Shown one piece after another: positions 16,448 to 24,515 of a stretch of DNA of 35,184 nt (positions are counted from its first letter, which is position 1; the number at the start of each line of letters is the position of its first letter). This DNA is from Coriobacteriia bacterium. Its GTDB lineage: Bacteria > Actinomycetota > Coriobacteriia > Anaerosomatales > PALSA-660. Made by a program: the position numbers and the translations under genes. Below the pieces are notes generated by a model. It made no database searches, was not told where the DNA came from, and saw only the letters and a program-made list of their open reading frames with translations. The DNA lies in the NCBI GenBank assembly GCA_030651905.1, contig JAUSBS010000018.1, positions 1-35,184 of the forward strand. The letters are read 5' to 3'.

Positions 16448-17122
16448 TCACTCCTCGACAGGCTGCCCCATGTCATCGGGATGGCGCTGCTTGTAGAGCC
16501 GCCACGAGTACACATAGAGCACGGGCAGCATGCCGAGCAGCGGCACCATGAAGATGGCGATGTTGTACGGCGCGGGCAGGAACACTCCGAACAGCGATAG
16601 CGCACCCGCCCCCATGAACAGATAGCCGCCGAGCCGGTTCGTCCTGGCCCACACGACGTCGTCCATGACCGTCCACGAGAACCTCACACCCATGGTGAAG
16701 TTGCGCTTGACCGTCTTCATGTAGTTCCCGATGACGATGAACAGCAAGCCCGTCTCGATCGGCACGACCTTGTCCACAGGAAACGAGGGCTCGTACGCCG
16801 CGATCATGCTCGCCGCGAACGTGCCCGCCATGAGCGCCGTCAACGCGTCGAGGATGACCGCATACGCCCTCTTCGACCGGATGATGTTCGCGCGCTTCGG
16901 ATCGAAGTACGGCATGACGAGGAAGAGCACGTACAAGCCGAGCGCGATGAGCGGCTGCGAGAAGACCGACATGAACGACTTGGTGCTCCACGCGTCGGCC
17001 GCGCCGCTCGCTCCCCAGTGCGTGGGGATGACCTGAGGCAAGCTCGGGTACAGCACGGCCCCCGCGACGAACATCACCGCGATGAGCACAAGTGGCAACT
17101 TCGGCATGTCCTTCCAGTTCAC
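16448..17122 (-). CDS. SdpI-family membrane protein (DUF1648)
   Basis: A 224-residue integral membrane protein with about six helices. The N-terminal DUF1648 signature LPQVIPTHWGASGAADAW is at about residues 28-45. The C-terminal SdpI-type pair of helices includes IVIGNYMKTVKRNFTMGVRFSWT, with the typical N-Y/K and W-x-x-T region. In Bacillus subtilis SdpI is the immunity receptor for the SdpC toxin and controls the repressor SdpR by sequestering it. The start is GTG 17122, overlapping the stop of the ArsR-type gene by 4 nt (GTGA), so the pair is a translationally coupled operon. No sdpABC-like toxin genes are in the window, so here it may be immunity-only or have another membrane role. Confidence 0.9.
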   Translation of the reverse strand: MNWKDMPKLPLVLIAVMFVAGAVLYPSLPQVIPTHWGASGAADAWSTKSFMSVFSQPLIALGLYVLFLVMPYFDPKRANIIRSKRAYAVILDALTALMAGTFAASMIAAYEPSFPVDKVVPIETGLLFIVIGNYMKTVKRNFTMGVRFSWTVMDDVVWARTNRLGGYLFMGAGALSLFGVFLPAPYNIAIFMVPLLGMLPVLYVYSWRLYKQRHPDDMGQPVEE

Positions 17123-17394
17123 GAGCCTTTCCCCTCTCCGAATGTCTCGGCCAGATAGCCGAGGAACTCCTGGAACACGGTGGCCTGCAGCGAGTAGATG
17201 ATCTCCTGCCCCCGACGTTCGGCCCGCACAAGACCTGCGGACTTCAGAACGCCCAGGTGGTGCGAGATCGACGGCTTCGTCATCTCGAACCGGTCCGCTA
17301 TGGCACCGGCACCCATGTCGCTGTCCTGGAGCATGCGGACGATCTCCCGACGCGTCGGGTCGGAGAACGCTTGGAACACGTCCTGGACGGTCAT
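17119..17394 (-). CDS. ArsR/SdpR-type winged-helix autorepressor
   Basis: A 91-residue ArsR-family repressor. It opens with QDVFQAFSDPTRREIVRMLQ. The recognition helix lies in MTKPSISHHLGVLKSAGLV (about 38-56), and the wing in RAERRGQEIIYSL. There are no cysteines and no metal-binding histidine cluster, so it is not a metal sensor; this matches SdpR. The open frame continues 27 codons upstream, but ATG 17394 has GGAGGTGACC directly before it and begins at the usual family start. It is first in the two-gene unit with the SdpI-like gene. Inverted repeats 30-54 nt upstream of the start are a likely autoregulatory operator. Confidence 0.93.
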   Translation of the reverse strand: MTVQDVFQAFSDPTRREIVRMLQDSDMGAGAIADRFEMTKPSISHHLGVLKSAGLVRAERRGQEIIYSLQATVFQEFLGYLAETFGEGKGS

Positions 17395-17423
17395 GGTCAC
17401 CTCCGTCGCGCCTCGGTCGTTAC

Positions 17424-17448
17424 TTAGACTGTTAGCCGCGCGTCTAAC
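17424..17448 (-). promoter_or_regulatory. candidate operator of the SdpR-like repressor
   Basis: Two interleaved inverted repeats lie 30-54 nt upstream of the repressor start: TTAGAC-n12-GTCTAA (17424-17447) and GTTAG-n8-CTAAC (17431-17448). ArsR-type repressors bind such dyads in their own promoters. The AT-rich half-sites stand out in GC-rich sequence. Promoter hexamers are not clear enough to place a start site. Confidence 0.5.
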
Positions 17449-17487
17449 TGTAGCGAGTCGAACGGCCGGCCGCAAGAGCCGTCTCGG

Positions 17488-17973
17488 CTACTCGTCGACG
17501 TAGGCCTTCCCCGTCATCGACGAGATGTCGATGCGCAGCACTCCCACCCCGTGCGCGTTCTCGACCGGCACGGTCTCAGACTCGCCCGAGTACTGCGAGA
17601 TCAGGACTCCGAGGCCGTATGCCTTCTCCTCGGCGTCCCCCACCAGGATCGCCGTACCGAAGCCGACGACGCTGCGGAAGCGCGCGCCCCAGCCGCACTG
17701 CCTACCGGGAACGATGCGGACGTCGACGGACACCTCGAAGCAGACCCGCGGATCCGACGCGAGGAGATCGAGCTTGTGCCCGGCCTCGGCGCAGTGGATC
17801 CAGATGTGCACACCGTCGTAGCCGAAGTTGACGGGGACCACATACGGCCCGTCCGTACCGCTCATGCCGAGGTGGAGGACCTTCGCGCGACGCAGGATGC
17901 CGTCGATCGCCTCACGATCGACAACGAGACGGTCGGCGCGCAGCATCGGTGCGGACGCGTGCCCGTCGGTCAC
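17488..17973 (-). CDS. FMN-binding split-barrel protein (pyridoxamine 5'-phosphate oxidase-like)
   Basis: A 161-residue protein of the PPOX/NimA-like flavin split-barrel family. It opens with LVVDREAIDGILRRAKVLHLGMSGTDGPYVVPVNFGYDG, the usual first two strands. IWIHCAEAGHKLDLLASDPRVCFEV is the strand-helix containing the phosphate-binding G-x-K, and RSVVGFGTAILV follows. Members bind FMN or F420 and act in nitro-compound reduction or remain uncharacterised. The GTG start at 17973 overlaps the stop of the M48-like gene by 4 nt (GTGA). It is therefore the last gene of the histidine operon transcript. The ribosome site is weak, so translation probably depends on coupling. A later ATG at codon 10 is possible. 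The substrate is unknown. Confidence 0.88.
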   Translation of the reverse strand: MTDGHASAPMLRADRLVVDREAIDGILRRAKVLHLGMSGTDGPYVVPVNFGYDGVHIWIHCAEAGHKLDLLASDPRVCFEVSVDVRIVPGRQCGWGARFRSVVGFGTAILVGDAEEKAYGLGVLISQYSGESETVPVENAHGVGVLRIDISSMTGKAYVDE

Positions 17974-19103
17974 GACGGACCGCCTGTTCCGCGCTCGATG
18001 CGGGGTGCCGGAGGCTCGAGAAGTCCACCGGCACCGCTCCTCACCGGCGGCGCAGCCAGTCCCTCCGCCCCCAGGACCTCGCGAAGGCGCGACAAGCGCT
18101 CGAACTCGGGGTCGTCCTCGGGAGCGTAGCCGAAGCCCGCCCAGCAGTAGAAGAGGGCCGAGTGGGCCTCACCCGCGGTAGGCACGGTGTTATCAGCCTG
18201 CAGCACCGTCTCGAGTGCGCGCAGCATCTCACGCGGGTCCTTGAGCAGCAGCATGCCCTCGGCGTCGGCCTTCTCCGCGGTCAGCATCGTGGAGCGCTGG
18301 TGGCCCGCCAAGAGCAACTCCGTGATGACGATGACGAGAACGTACAGGAGGAAGTAGAGCAGCGCACCGACCATGGCGTCACCGCTCCGACGCAGTCGGG
18401 CATCTTCCTCCTCCGTCGTGTCCGACCCCTCGCGGGTCCCCGGCAGCTCGTCGGAATCCCTTCGCAGGTCACCTTCACGGAGCCTCCAGATCGGTCCTAC
18501 GAGCGAGGAGACCGCGGTCGCCCATCGCACGTCGCCGTTCGTGAGGCGGGCCATGAGGTTGGCGAACACCGCCCGCTGGTCCTCGGGGCTGAGCCTCTCG
18601 GCGAATCCCTGCGTGACGCCCATGACGGCGGTCCGGGGCGTGCGCCCGACCGCGAACGCGTTCACGCGGGCGCAGTCCGGGATGACCCACAGCGGCGGAG
18701 CGTGCGGGAAGCCGGCCGCGAGCGCCATGTCCTTGAGCGCGTACTTCGTCGTCGAGTAGGAACCGGTCGGCGTGAGGACCGCGCCCAGCTTGCCCAGAAG
18801 GCGCTTCTCGGACCGGACGAGGGCGACGGTGACCCACACGGCGCCGGCGAGAAGGGCCACGAGCGAGGATGCCCCAACGATGAGCCCGAGATCCGCCAGC
18901 GGTGCCACGGAACCAGCGGAACCGATGGCGAAAACGCCGAACAGTGAACCGACGGCGGCAGCGACGAGCGCTGCGGAGCCTGCGATGGATGCGAGATACG
19001 CGACGATGAACAGCGCGAACTTGACCCGGTTGCGGTCGACGCGCGCCCACAGCGGCTCGATGCGAGCGCGTCGGACGCCCTCGGGCAGCTCGACGGGGGT
19101 CAT
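17970..19103 (-). CDS. degenerate M48/HtpX-like membrane protein lacking the HExxH zinc site
   Basis: A 377-residue membrane protein with M48 protease architecture. Two N-terminal helices (about 28-60 and 68-96) are followed by the M48 core: NAFAVGRTPRTAVMGVTQGF (148-167), then SPEDQRAVFANLMARLTNGD. A further helix lies at about 244-267. In active HtpX-type enzymes the core reads A-H-E-x-x-H-x-x-N-x-D. Here the HExxH positions are N182-L-M-A-R186, so both zinc histidines and the catalytic glutamate are replaced, while the flanking fold residues remain. The third-ligand region (TAEKAD, 275-280) also lacks the glutamate in register. I infer a pseudoprotease. ATG 19103 lies 10 nt after the hisE stop, with AGGAAG rather far upstream. 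It is embedded in the his operon. Confidence 0.8.
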   Translation of the reverse strand: MTPVELPEGVRRARIEPLWARVDRNRVKFALFIVAYLASIAGSAALVAAAVGSLFGVFAIGSAGSVAPLADLGLIVGASSLVALLAGAVWVTVALVRSEKRLLGKLGAVLTPTGSYSTTKYALKDMALAAGFPHAPPLWVIPDCARVNAFAVGRTPRTAVMGVTQGFAERLSPEDQRAVFANLMARLTNGDVRWATAVSSLVGPIWRLREGDLRRDSDELPGTREGSDTTEEEDARLRRSGDAMVGALLYFLLYVLVIVITELLLAGHQRSTMLTAEKADAEGMLLLKDPREMLRALETVLQADNTVPTAGEAHSALFYCWAGFGYAPEDDPEFERLSRLREVLGAEGLAAPPVRSGAGGLLEPPAPRIERGTGGPS

Positions 19104-19113
19104 CGTCCGCGTG

Positions 19114-19452
19114 CTACTTCCTGCGCCGCGAGTAGAGCTCTGCAGCGAGGTCGTCGAGTTCCACGCCCTCGCGGACCATGACGACGAGCATGTGATAGAG
19201 CAGATCACCCAGCTCGTAGCGCAACTGCTTCGCATCGCCGTCGCGCGCCGCGATGATGAGTTCCGCGGACTCCTCGCCGATCTTCTTCAGGAGCTTGTCC
19301 TGCGGGCCCATGAGGAGCTTCGCGGTGTAGCTGTCTTCGGGCAGGTCGCGTTTGCGCTGCTCGAGCACGGTGTAGACCTCGGCGAGCACAGCCCCGATCT
19401 CCGGGGTCGGCGACGCGACTGGCGCGCCCAGCGGGTCGTTGCGATCGGTCAC
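19114..19452 (-). CDS. hisE: phosphoribosyl-ATP pyrophosphatase
   Basis: A 112-residue HisE, which removes PPi from phosphoribosyl-ATP to give phosphoribosyl-AMP, step two of histidine synthesis. It is an all-alpha MazG-like fold with the metal motif in [17 protein letters not shown] and [14 protein letters not shown] (the E-E-x-x-E and E-x-x-D residues). It is separate from HisI rather than fused. The GTG start at 19452 overlaps the hisI stop by 4 nt (GTGA), so translation is coupled. A 20-residue N-terminal extension precedes the usual start of the fold. Confidence 0.95.
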   Translation of the reverse strand: MTDRNDPLGAPVASPTPEIGAVLAEVYTVLEQRKRDLPEDSYTAKLLMGPQDKLLKKIGEESAELIIAARDGDAKQLRYELGDLLYHMLVVMVREGVELDDLAAELYSRRRK

Positions 19453-19847
19453 GAGAACTCACTCTCCTCAAGTTCGACGGCAGCCTCGGGAGTGCCCGGG
19501 GCCGGGAACAGTCTGCGGTAGAAGCACGTGCGTTCGCCCGTGTGACAGGCTCCCGGGCCGTGCTGATCGACGAGCACGAGGAGGCAGTCCGCGTCGCAAT
19601 CGTAGCGGACCTCCACGACATCCTGCACGGCGCCGGAGCTCTCGCCCTTCATCCAATACTGCATGCGCGAGCGGCTCCAGAACCACGTCCGGCCCGTCTC
19701 GATCGTCTTGGCCAGGGACTCCGCGTTCATGTAGGCGACCATGAGCACCTCGCCCGTATCGTGCTGCTGCACGACCGCCGGGACGAGGCCAGCGCCGTCG
19801 AACCGGATGTCTTCGACGCCCAGTGCGTCGCGTTCACGGTCTGTCAT
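19449..19847 (-). CDS. hisI: phosphoribosyl-AMP cyclohydrolase
   Basis: A 132-residue HisI, the zinc enzyme opening the adenine ring of phosphoribosyl-AMP, step three of histidine synthesis. Visible signatures are [64 protein letters not shown] with the zinc cysteines and the metal-binding aspartates. ATG 19847 overlaps the stop of the lipoprotein gene by 4 nt (ATGA). The open frame continues upstream but overlaps the lipoprotein gene and has no family similarity. It is followed by hisE with another 4-nt overlap. Confidence 0.95.
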   Translation of the reverse strand: MTDRERDALGVEDIRFDGAGLVPAVVQQHDTGEVLMVAYMNAESLAKTIETGRTWFWSRSRMQYWMKGESSGAVQDVVEVRYDCDADCLLVLVDQHGPGACHTGERTCFYRRLFPAPGTPEAAVELEESEFS

Positions 19848-20611
19848 GGCACGTCTTCCCACTCGATGTCGGACGGCAGGTCGGAGCGCTCGAGTCCTGT
19901 TCCGTACTCCTTGAGCTTCCACGTCGTGCCGGTGTAGTAGGCGAACCACTGTTCGTTCTCGTATGCCTTGCCGGCGTCCGTCCACGCCTGCACCCACCAC
20001 TGGCCCTTGGCATCGGACCCGATACCCTCTGCGGTGGCGCTCTTGATCGGGATCGAGGGGTAGGCCTTCTTCGCGAGCTTGAGCACCGCGGCCTCAGCCT
20101 CGGCGACTGTCGGCTTCGTGACGTCGATCTCAAGGTCGAGTGCCGTCAGGACGGCGTCGGCGAAGCGGGAGTCGGCGGCCTTGACCGCCTTACCAGCATC
20201 AGGCACGTCGCCGCTCCAGAAGGCGACCCAGCCGGCCGGGATCTCGTTGCGGAACGCGACCCACGACCCCTTGCCGCCATCGACGGTCCGCAGGGCCGCG
20301 AGCGCCCATGCGCCGTCGCTCGAGATGGCAAGAACGTAGAACTGCGAGGTCGTGGCAAGCCTGACGCGGGCGGCGTCCATGAGCGCCTTTCGCACGTCGC
20401 CGCCCTGCTTCGGCGAAACCACCGCCCCGGACGCTGCGACCGCGGGACCGGTCGTGGCGGGCGGCTCGGGCGCTTCGGTGGCGGTCACACTCGCGCCAGA
20501 CGACGACGTCGCGGGATCGGTGGCCGGTGATGAGCACCCGGCGACGAGCACGACGGTCGTCATCGCGATGAGAAGGATCCACGCGCGGTGGACTGTGGGC
20601 TTGATGTTCAT
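19844..20611 (-). CDS. predicted lipoprotein embedded in the his operon
   Basis: A 255-residue protein with a lipoprotein signal: residues 10-25 are hydrophobic, ending VLVAG before C26 (lipobox V-A-G-C). A Ser/Thr/Ala/Pro-rich linker (about 27-70) follows. The mature domain contains paired Trp/Tyr-rich segments ([35 protein letters not shown]) and ends with an acidic tail. I do not recognise the family. ATG 20611 has GAGGGGGAG just upstream. The stop overlaps hisI by 4 nt and the start is 39 nt after hisF, so it must share the his transcript. No link to histidine synthesis is visible in the protein; it would sit outside the membrane, unlike all its neighbours in the pathway. Confidence 0.85.
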   Translation of the reverse strand: MNIKPTVHRAWILLIAMTTVVLVAGCSSPATDPATSSSGASVTATEAPEPPATTGPAVAASGAVVSPKQGGDVRKALMDAARVRLATTSQFYVLAISSDGAWALAALRTVDGGKGSWVAFRNEIPAGWVAFWSGDVPDAGKAVKAADSRFADAVLTALDLEIDVTKPTVAEAEAAVLKLAKKAYPSIPIKSATAEGIGSDAKGQWWVQAWTDAGKAYENEQWFAYYTGTTWKLKEYGTGLERSDLPSDIEWEDVP

Positions 20612-20650
20612 GACTCCCCCTCGACTCGGCCGCATAGCGTCTCATCCACT

Positions 20651-21409
20651 CTACAGCCGGACCGGCACTCCCGCCGCCGACATGGCTTCCTTGACCTGCC
20701 GAACGCTCAGCTCACCGTAGTGGAAGACGCTCGCTGCGAGTACAGCGTCCGCGTCGGCCTCGACCACCACCTCAGCGAAGTGATCGAGCTGCCCCGCACC
20801 GCCCGAGGCGATGACGGGGATGCTCACCGCACGCGTCACCGCGCGGGTGAGCGGGATGTCGAACCCGTCCTTGGTGCCGTCGCGATCCATGCTCGTGAGC
20901 AGGATCTCGCCGGCGCCCAGACGCTGCGCCTCGGCAGCCCACTGGACCGCGTCCAGCCCGGTGCCGATGCGGCCGCCGTTGACGAACACCTCCCAGCGCT
21001 CGCGCGACCCCGCCACTCTTCTGGCGTCGATGGCGACGACGATGCACTGGGAACCGAAGACGCCGCTCGTGGTGGTGATGAGCGACGGGTCGCGCACCGC
21101 TGCGGAGTTGAGTGAGATCTTGTCGCAGCCGGCCTGCAGCATCGCACGGATGTCGGCTGAGGATCGCATCCCTCCGCCGACCGTGTATGGGATGAAGACC
21201 TGCTCCGCGGTCCGCCGGGCGACGTCCAGCATCGTCGGGCGGTCCTCGTGGGTGGCGGTGATATCGAGGAAGACGAGCTCGTCCGCGCCGGCGGCATCGT
21301 AGGCTGCGGCAAGCTCGACGGGATCGCCGGCGTCCCGCAACTCGACGAAGCGCACGCCCTTGACCACCCGCCCCTCAGCCACATCGAGGCACGGGATGAC
21401 GCGCTTCAT
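20651..21409 (-). CDS. hisF: imidazole glycerol phosphate synthase subunit HisF
   Basis: A 252-residue (beta-alpha)8-barrel cyclase subunit. With ammonia from HisH it makes imidazole glycerol phosphate and AICAR. The opening [18 protein letters not shown] carries catalytic D9. D128 in VVAIDARR is the second catalytic aspartate. The phosphate-binding [10 protein letters not shown] and [11 protein letters not shown] loops are present. The start ATG 21409 is set by the canonical N-terminus; the upstream open frame overlaps hisA and is a shadow. The spacing to hisA is 14 nt, and the ribosome site is poor. Confidence 0.97.
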   Translation of the reverse strand: MKRVIPCLDVAEGRVVKGVRFVELRDAGDPVELAAAYDAAGADELVFLDITATHEDRPTMLDVARRTAEQVFIPYTVGGGMRSSADIRAMLQAGCDKISLNSAAVRDPSLITTTSGVFGSQCIVVAIDARRVAGSRERWEVFVNGGRIGTGLDAVQWAAEAQRLGAGEILLTSMDRDGTKDGFDIPLTRAVTRAVSIPVIASGGAGQLDHFAEVVVEADADAVLAASVFHYGELSVRQVKEAMSAAGVPVRL

Positions 21410-21423
21410 GAGCACGTCGGCGA

Positions 21424-22152
21424 CTACTCCCCGGAACGGAGCCCGGCGGCGATGGCCTGCTCGAGCGTGAAGGTGCCCTCGTAGAGCGCACGGCCGATGA
21501 TGACTCCTTCGACCTGGCGGCCGATCGAACGAAGGTCGGTGATATCGAGGAGTGAGCTGACGCCTCCCGAGGCGATGACCGGGATATCGATCTGCGAGGC
21601 GAGGGCGCGATACGCGCCGTAGTTGACGCCGTGGCCGGTCCCGTCCAGCGCGATGTCGGTGTACGCGAGCCTGCGCACTCCGAGGAGCTGGAGTTCGAGG
21701 ACGAGCTCCAGAACGCCGTGATCGGTACCTTGTTCCCATCCCTCGATGGCGACCTTGCCATCGAGCGCGTCGATGCCCGCGACGACGCCCTCGAACTCGG
21801 TACACGCCTTGGCAACGAGCTCGGGCTGGGTGACGAGCGTGGTGCCCAGCACCGTTCTCGTCACGCCCGCGTCATAGAGCATGCGAAGCGTCTCCATGGA
21901 ACGGATGCCCCCGCCGACTTGGATGGGGACGTCGACCGCGGCGATGATCCGCTTCACGTGCTCGAGGTTGCGCGGCTCGCCCAAGACGGCGCCATCGAGG
22001 TCGACGACGTGGATCCACTCGGCACCGGAGGCTTCCCATCGCTTCGCCTGATCGACCGGGTCGTCGTTGTAGACGGTGACCGAGTCGAGTCGGCCCTGGC
22101 GCAGCCTGACGACCTTGCCGTCCAGGATGTCGATGGCCGGAAGGATCTTCAT
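21424..22152 (-). CDS. hisA: ProFAR isomerase HisA
   Basis: A 242-residue (beta-alpha)8-barrel isomerase converting ProFAR to PRFAR in histidine synthesis. D8 in [14 protein letters not shown] and D128 in [15 protein letters not shown] are the expected catalytic residues. Phosphate loops are [10 protein letters not shown] and [11 protein letters not shown]. In some actinobacteria this enzyme (PriA) also does the TrpF step; a second activity cannot be excluded from sequence alone. ATG 22152 directly abuts the hisH stop (TAG-ATG, zero gap). Confidence 0.95.
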   Translation of the reverse strand: MKILPAIDILDGKVVRLRQGRLDSVTVYNDDPVDQAKRWEASGAEWIHVVDLDGAVLGEPRNLEHVKRIIAAVDVPIQVGGGIRSMETLRMLYDAGVTRTVLGTTLVTQPELVAKACTEFEGVVAGIDALDGKVAIEGWEQGTDHGVLELVLELQLLGVRRLAYTDIALDGTGHGVNYGAYRALASQIDIPVIASGGVSSLLDITDLRSIGRQVEGVIIGRALYEGTFTLEQAIAAGLRSGE

Positions 22153-22773
22153 CTAGCCTGCTGCCTCCTCGACGATCGTACCGAAGTTGCGGAGCAACCG
22201 AAGCCCCATATCGGACGACTTCTCCGGATGGAACTGAACGGCGAACACGCTCCCCTTCTGCACGGCGCTGGTGAACCTGATCCCGTACTCGGTGGTGCCG
22301 ATGATACAGGATGGTTCATGTGGCAGCACATGGAAAGAATGCACGAAGTAGAAGGCGCTCCCATCGGGAACGCCGGCGAACAGCGGACTCTCACGGGCCT
22401 GGTCCACGGTGTTCCACCCGATGTGCGGCACCTTCACCCCGGCCGGCAACCGTTCGCACGTGCCGCCGATGACGCCAAGGCCCCGCCATTCGCCGTCCTC
22501 GAGGCCGGTGTCGACGAGCAACTGCAGGCCGAGGCAGATGCCGAGGAAGGGCGTTCCTCCCTCGATGGCCGCGAGCAGTGCGTCGCGACAGCCCGACGCC
22601 TCCAGGTTCGACGCCGCGTCGCGGAACGCACCCACGCCGGGCAGCACCACGCCGTCCGCCGCGCCGATGACGTCCGGATCGTCCGTCACGCGAACGTCGC
22701 GCACGCCGGCAGCCTCGAAGCCCTTCTCGACGCTGCGCAGGTTGCCCATCTTGTAGTCGACGATCGCGATCAC
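22153..22773 (-). CDS. hisH: imidazole glycerol phosphate synthase subunit HisH (glutaminase)
   Basis: A 206-residue class I glutamine amidotransferase supplying ammonia to HisF. The nucleophile is C80 in FLGICLGLQLL. The His-Glu pair is H182 and E184 in QFHPEKSS. The opening IAIVDYKMGNLRSVEKG and PGVGAF are family signatures. The start is GTG 22773, overlapping the hisB stop by 4 nt (GTGA). Confidence 0.97.
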   Translation of the reverse strand: MIAIVDYKMGNLRSVEKGFEAAGVRDVRVTDDPDVIGAADGVVLPGVGAFRDAASNLEASGCRDALLAAIEGGTPFLGICLGLQLLVDTGLEDGEWRGLGVIGGTCERLPAGVKVPHIGWNTVDQARESPLFAGVPDGSAFYFVHSFHVLPHEPSCIIGTTEYGIRFTSAVQKGSVFAVQFHPEKSSDMGLRLLRNFGTIVEEAAG

Positions 22774-23357
22774 AGGGAGCCCTTCGTGGACGGCACACCG
22801 ACGACGCGCGCGTCCAGTTCGATCGCCTCGCGCAGGGCGCGCGCGGCCGCCTTGAACGCAGCTTCGATGATGTGATGCGCGTTGTCGCCGGCCACTTCGT
22901 GCAGGTGCAGCGTCAGTCCGGCGTTCGACGCGAGCGCGACGAAGAACTCCTTCGCGAGCGTGGTGTCGAAGCTTCCGATGAGCTCGATGGGGACATCGAC
23001 GTCGTACGTGAGCGACCCGCGACCGGAGACGTCCACGGCCGCCAGCACGAGCGCCTCGTCCATCGGCACCGAGGCCGAGCCGAATCTCCGGATGCCCGCC
23101 TTGTCGCCGAGCGCCGTCGCGATGGCCTGTCCGACACAGATCCCGACGTCCTCGACCGTGTGGTGCGCGTCGACCTCAAGATCGCCCTTGGCGCTGACCG
23201 AGAGATCGAGCAGGGCATGGCGCCCCAGCGCATCGAGCATGTGGTCGAAGAACGGCACGCCCGTGACGACGTCCGTGACGCCGCTGCCGTCCAGCACCAC
23301 GCGCACGACGATCGATGTCTCCTTCGTGGCGCGTTCCACGACCGCTTCGCGTGCCAT
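22770..23357 (-). CDS. hisB: imidazoleglycerol-phosphate dehydratase
   Basis: A 195-residue monofunctional HisB dehydratase. It carries the two metal-binding motifs of the family: DAHHTVEDVG (H65-H66) and DNAHHIIEAAFK (H161-H162), plus GVPFFDHMLDAL near the start. There is no N-terminal HAD phosphatase domain, so histidinol-phosphate phosphatase must be encoded elsewhere. ATG 23357 has AGGAGG upstream, 27 nt after the hisC stop. Confidence 0.97.
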   Translation of the reverse strand: MAREAVVERATKETSIVVRVVLDGSGVTDVVTGVPFFDHMLDALGRHALLDLSVSAKGDLEVDAHHTVEDVGICVGQAIATALGDKAGIRRFGSASVPMDEALVLAAVDVSGRGSLTYDVDVPIELIGSFDTTLAKEFFVALASNAGLTLHLHEVAGDNAHHIIEAAFKAAARALREAIELDARVVGVPSTKGSL

Positions 23358-23384
23358 TCGTCCTCCTATGCCGGGCCGACGTGT

Positions 23385-24515
23385 CTAGGAGCCACCGTGT
23401 CCGTTCAGCGACTCGCCGTTCGTGGTACCGAGCAGCCCCGACTTGCGGCGCGCGACCAGGATCTCCTCCATGGCGCGGAGGAACCGGGCGTTCTCCTCGG
23501 GCGAACCGACGCTCACGCGCAGGCAGTCCTCGAGGTACGGCGCGCGGGACAGGTCGCGCACGAGCACGCCGTGCCCGTGGAGCAGGTCCCGCCAGACGGC
23601 AGCGGCGTGCTCCACGCGGAACAGCACGAAGTTCGCCTCGGAGGGGTAGACGACCACACCCGAGAGCTGGTCGAGCCCGTGCTGGATGACGTCGCGCTGG
23701 CGGATGAGGTCGGAGATCTGTGACTCGAACACCACCCGCTCACGGAACACCATCGCCGCGACCCACTGGCTGAAGCGGTCGACCGAGTACGGCTGGCGTA
23801 CCTTCGTGAGCTCCGTGATGACGTCCTCGTGCGCCAGAAGGTAGCCCACGCGCAGGGCCGCCAGTGAGAACGCCTTCGAGAACGTCCGCAGGATGACGAG
23901 GTTGTGGTGCCGCTGCATGTGAGGCCGCATCGTGTGTCTCGAGAACTCGAAGTAGGCCTCGTCGACGAGAACGAGCGCATCGGTGGCGTTGAGCACGTCG
24001 ATGAGGAACGTCTCGTGCTGCAGGTTGCCGGTGGGATTGTTCGGGTGCGAGACGAACACGGCGTCGATGTCGCCGGCCTTGAGCCGCTCCAGGACCGCCG
24101 CCTCGTCCACCGAGAAGTCGGGGCGCCGCGGGATGCTCACAAGCTCCGTGCCGGTCACAGCCGCGTCTATCTCGTACATGGCGAAGGTGGGTGGCATGTT
24201 GAGCAGCTTGCGGCCCGGCCCTCCCCACGCGAGGAGCAGGTCGAAGATGAGCTCGTCTCCGCCGTTGCCGACGAGCACGTTGCCTGATTCGAGTCCGTTG
24301 GCGTCCGCGATGAGCTGGCGCAGCTTGCCCGACATCGGGTCGGGGTAGCGGTTGAAGGCGAACTCGGGCAGGAGTTCGGCGAGCTTGTCGACGACCTCGT
24401 GCGGCAGGTTGCCCGGGTTCTCGTTGGCCGAGAGGTTGACCTCGGCCTTGGGCTCCTTGGCGTCGTAGGGCGTCAGTCCATCCAGGTCCGGACGCGGCGG
24501 GCGGAGCTCCTTCAT
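23385..24515 (-). CDS. hisC: histidinol-phosphate aminotransferase
   Basis: A 376-residue fold-type I aminotransferase converting imidazole acetol phosphate to histidinol phosphate with glutamate. The PLP lysine is K214 in RTFSKAFSLAALRVGY. NLSANENP, the SHPNNPTGN loop, VDEAYFEF and the C-terminal LRVSVGSPEEN with its carboxylate-binding arginine are present. ATG 24515 overlaps the hisD stop by 4 nt (ATGA); an open frame seven codons longer is ignored because the overlap pattern and the family start favour MKELRPPRP. Confidence 0.96.
   Translation of the reverse strand: MKELRPPRPDLDGLTPYDAKEPKAEVNLSANENPGNLPHEVVDKLAELLPEFAFNRYPDPMSGKLRQLIADANGLESGNVLVGNGGDELIFDLLLAWGGPGRKLLNMPPTFAMYEIDAAVTGTELVSIPRRPDFSVDEAAVLERLKAGDIDAVFVSHPNNPTGNLQHETFLIDVLNATDALVLVDEAYFEFSRHTMRPHMQRHHNLVILRTFSKAFSLAALRVGYLLAHEDVITELTKVRQPYSVDRFSQWVAAMVFRERVVFESQISDLIRQRDVIQHGLDQLSGVVVYPSEANFVLFRVEHAAAVWRDLLHGHGVLVRDLSRAPYLEDCLRVSVGSPEENARFLRAMEEILVARRKSGLLGTTNGESLNGHGGS

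Noticed and set aside
17463-17489. Hairpin at the stop of the FMN split-barrel gene plus the palindrome CGGCCGGCCG
   Set aside because: A 5-bp stem overlapping the stop codon and a simple GC palindrome; could be chance in this base composition.
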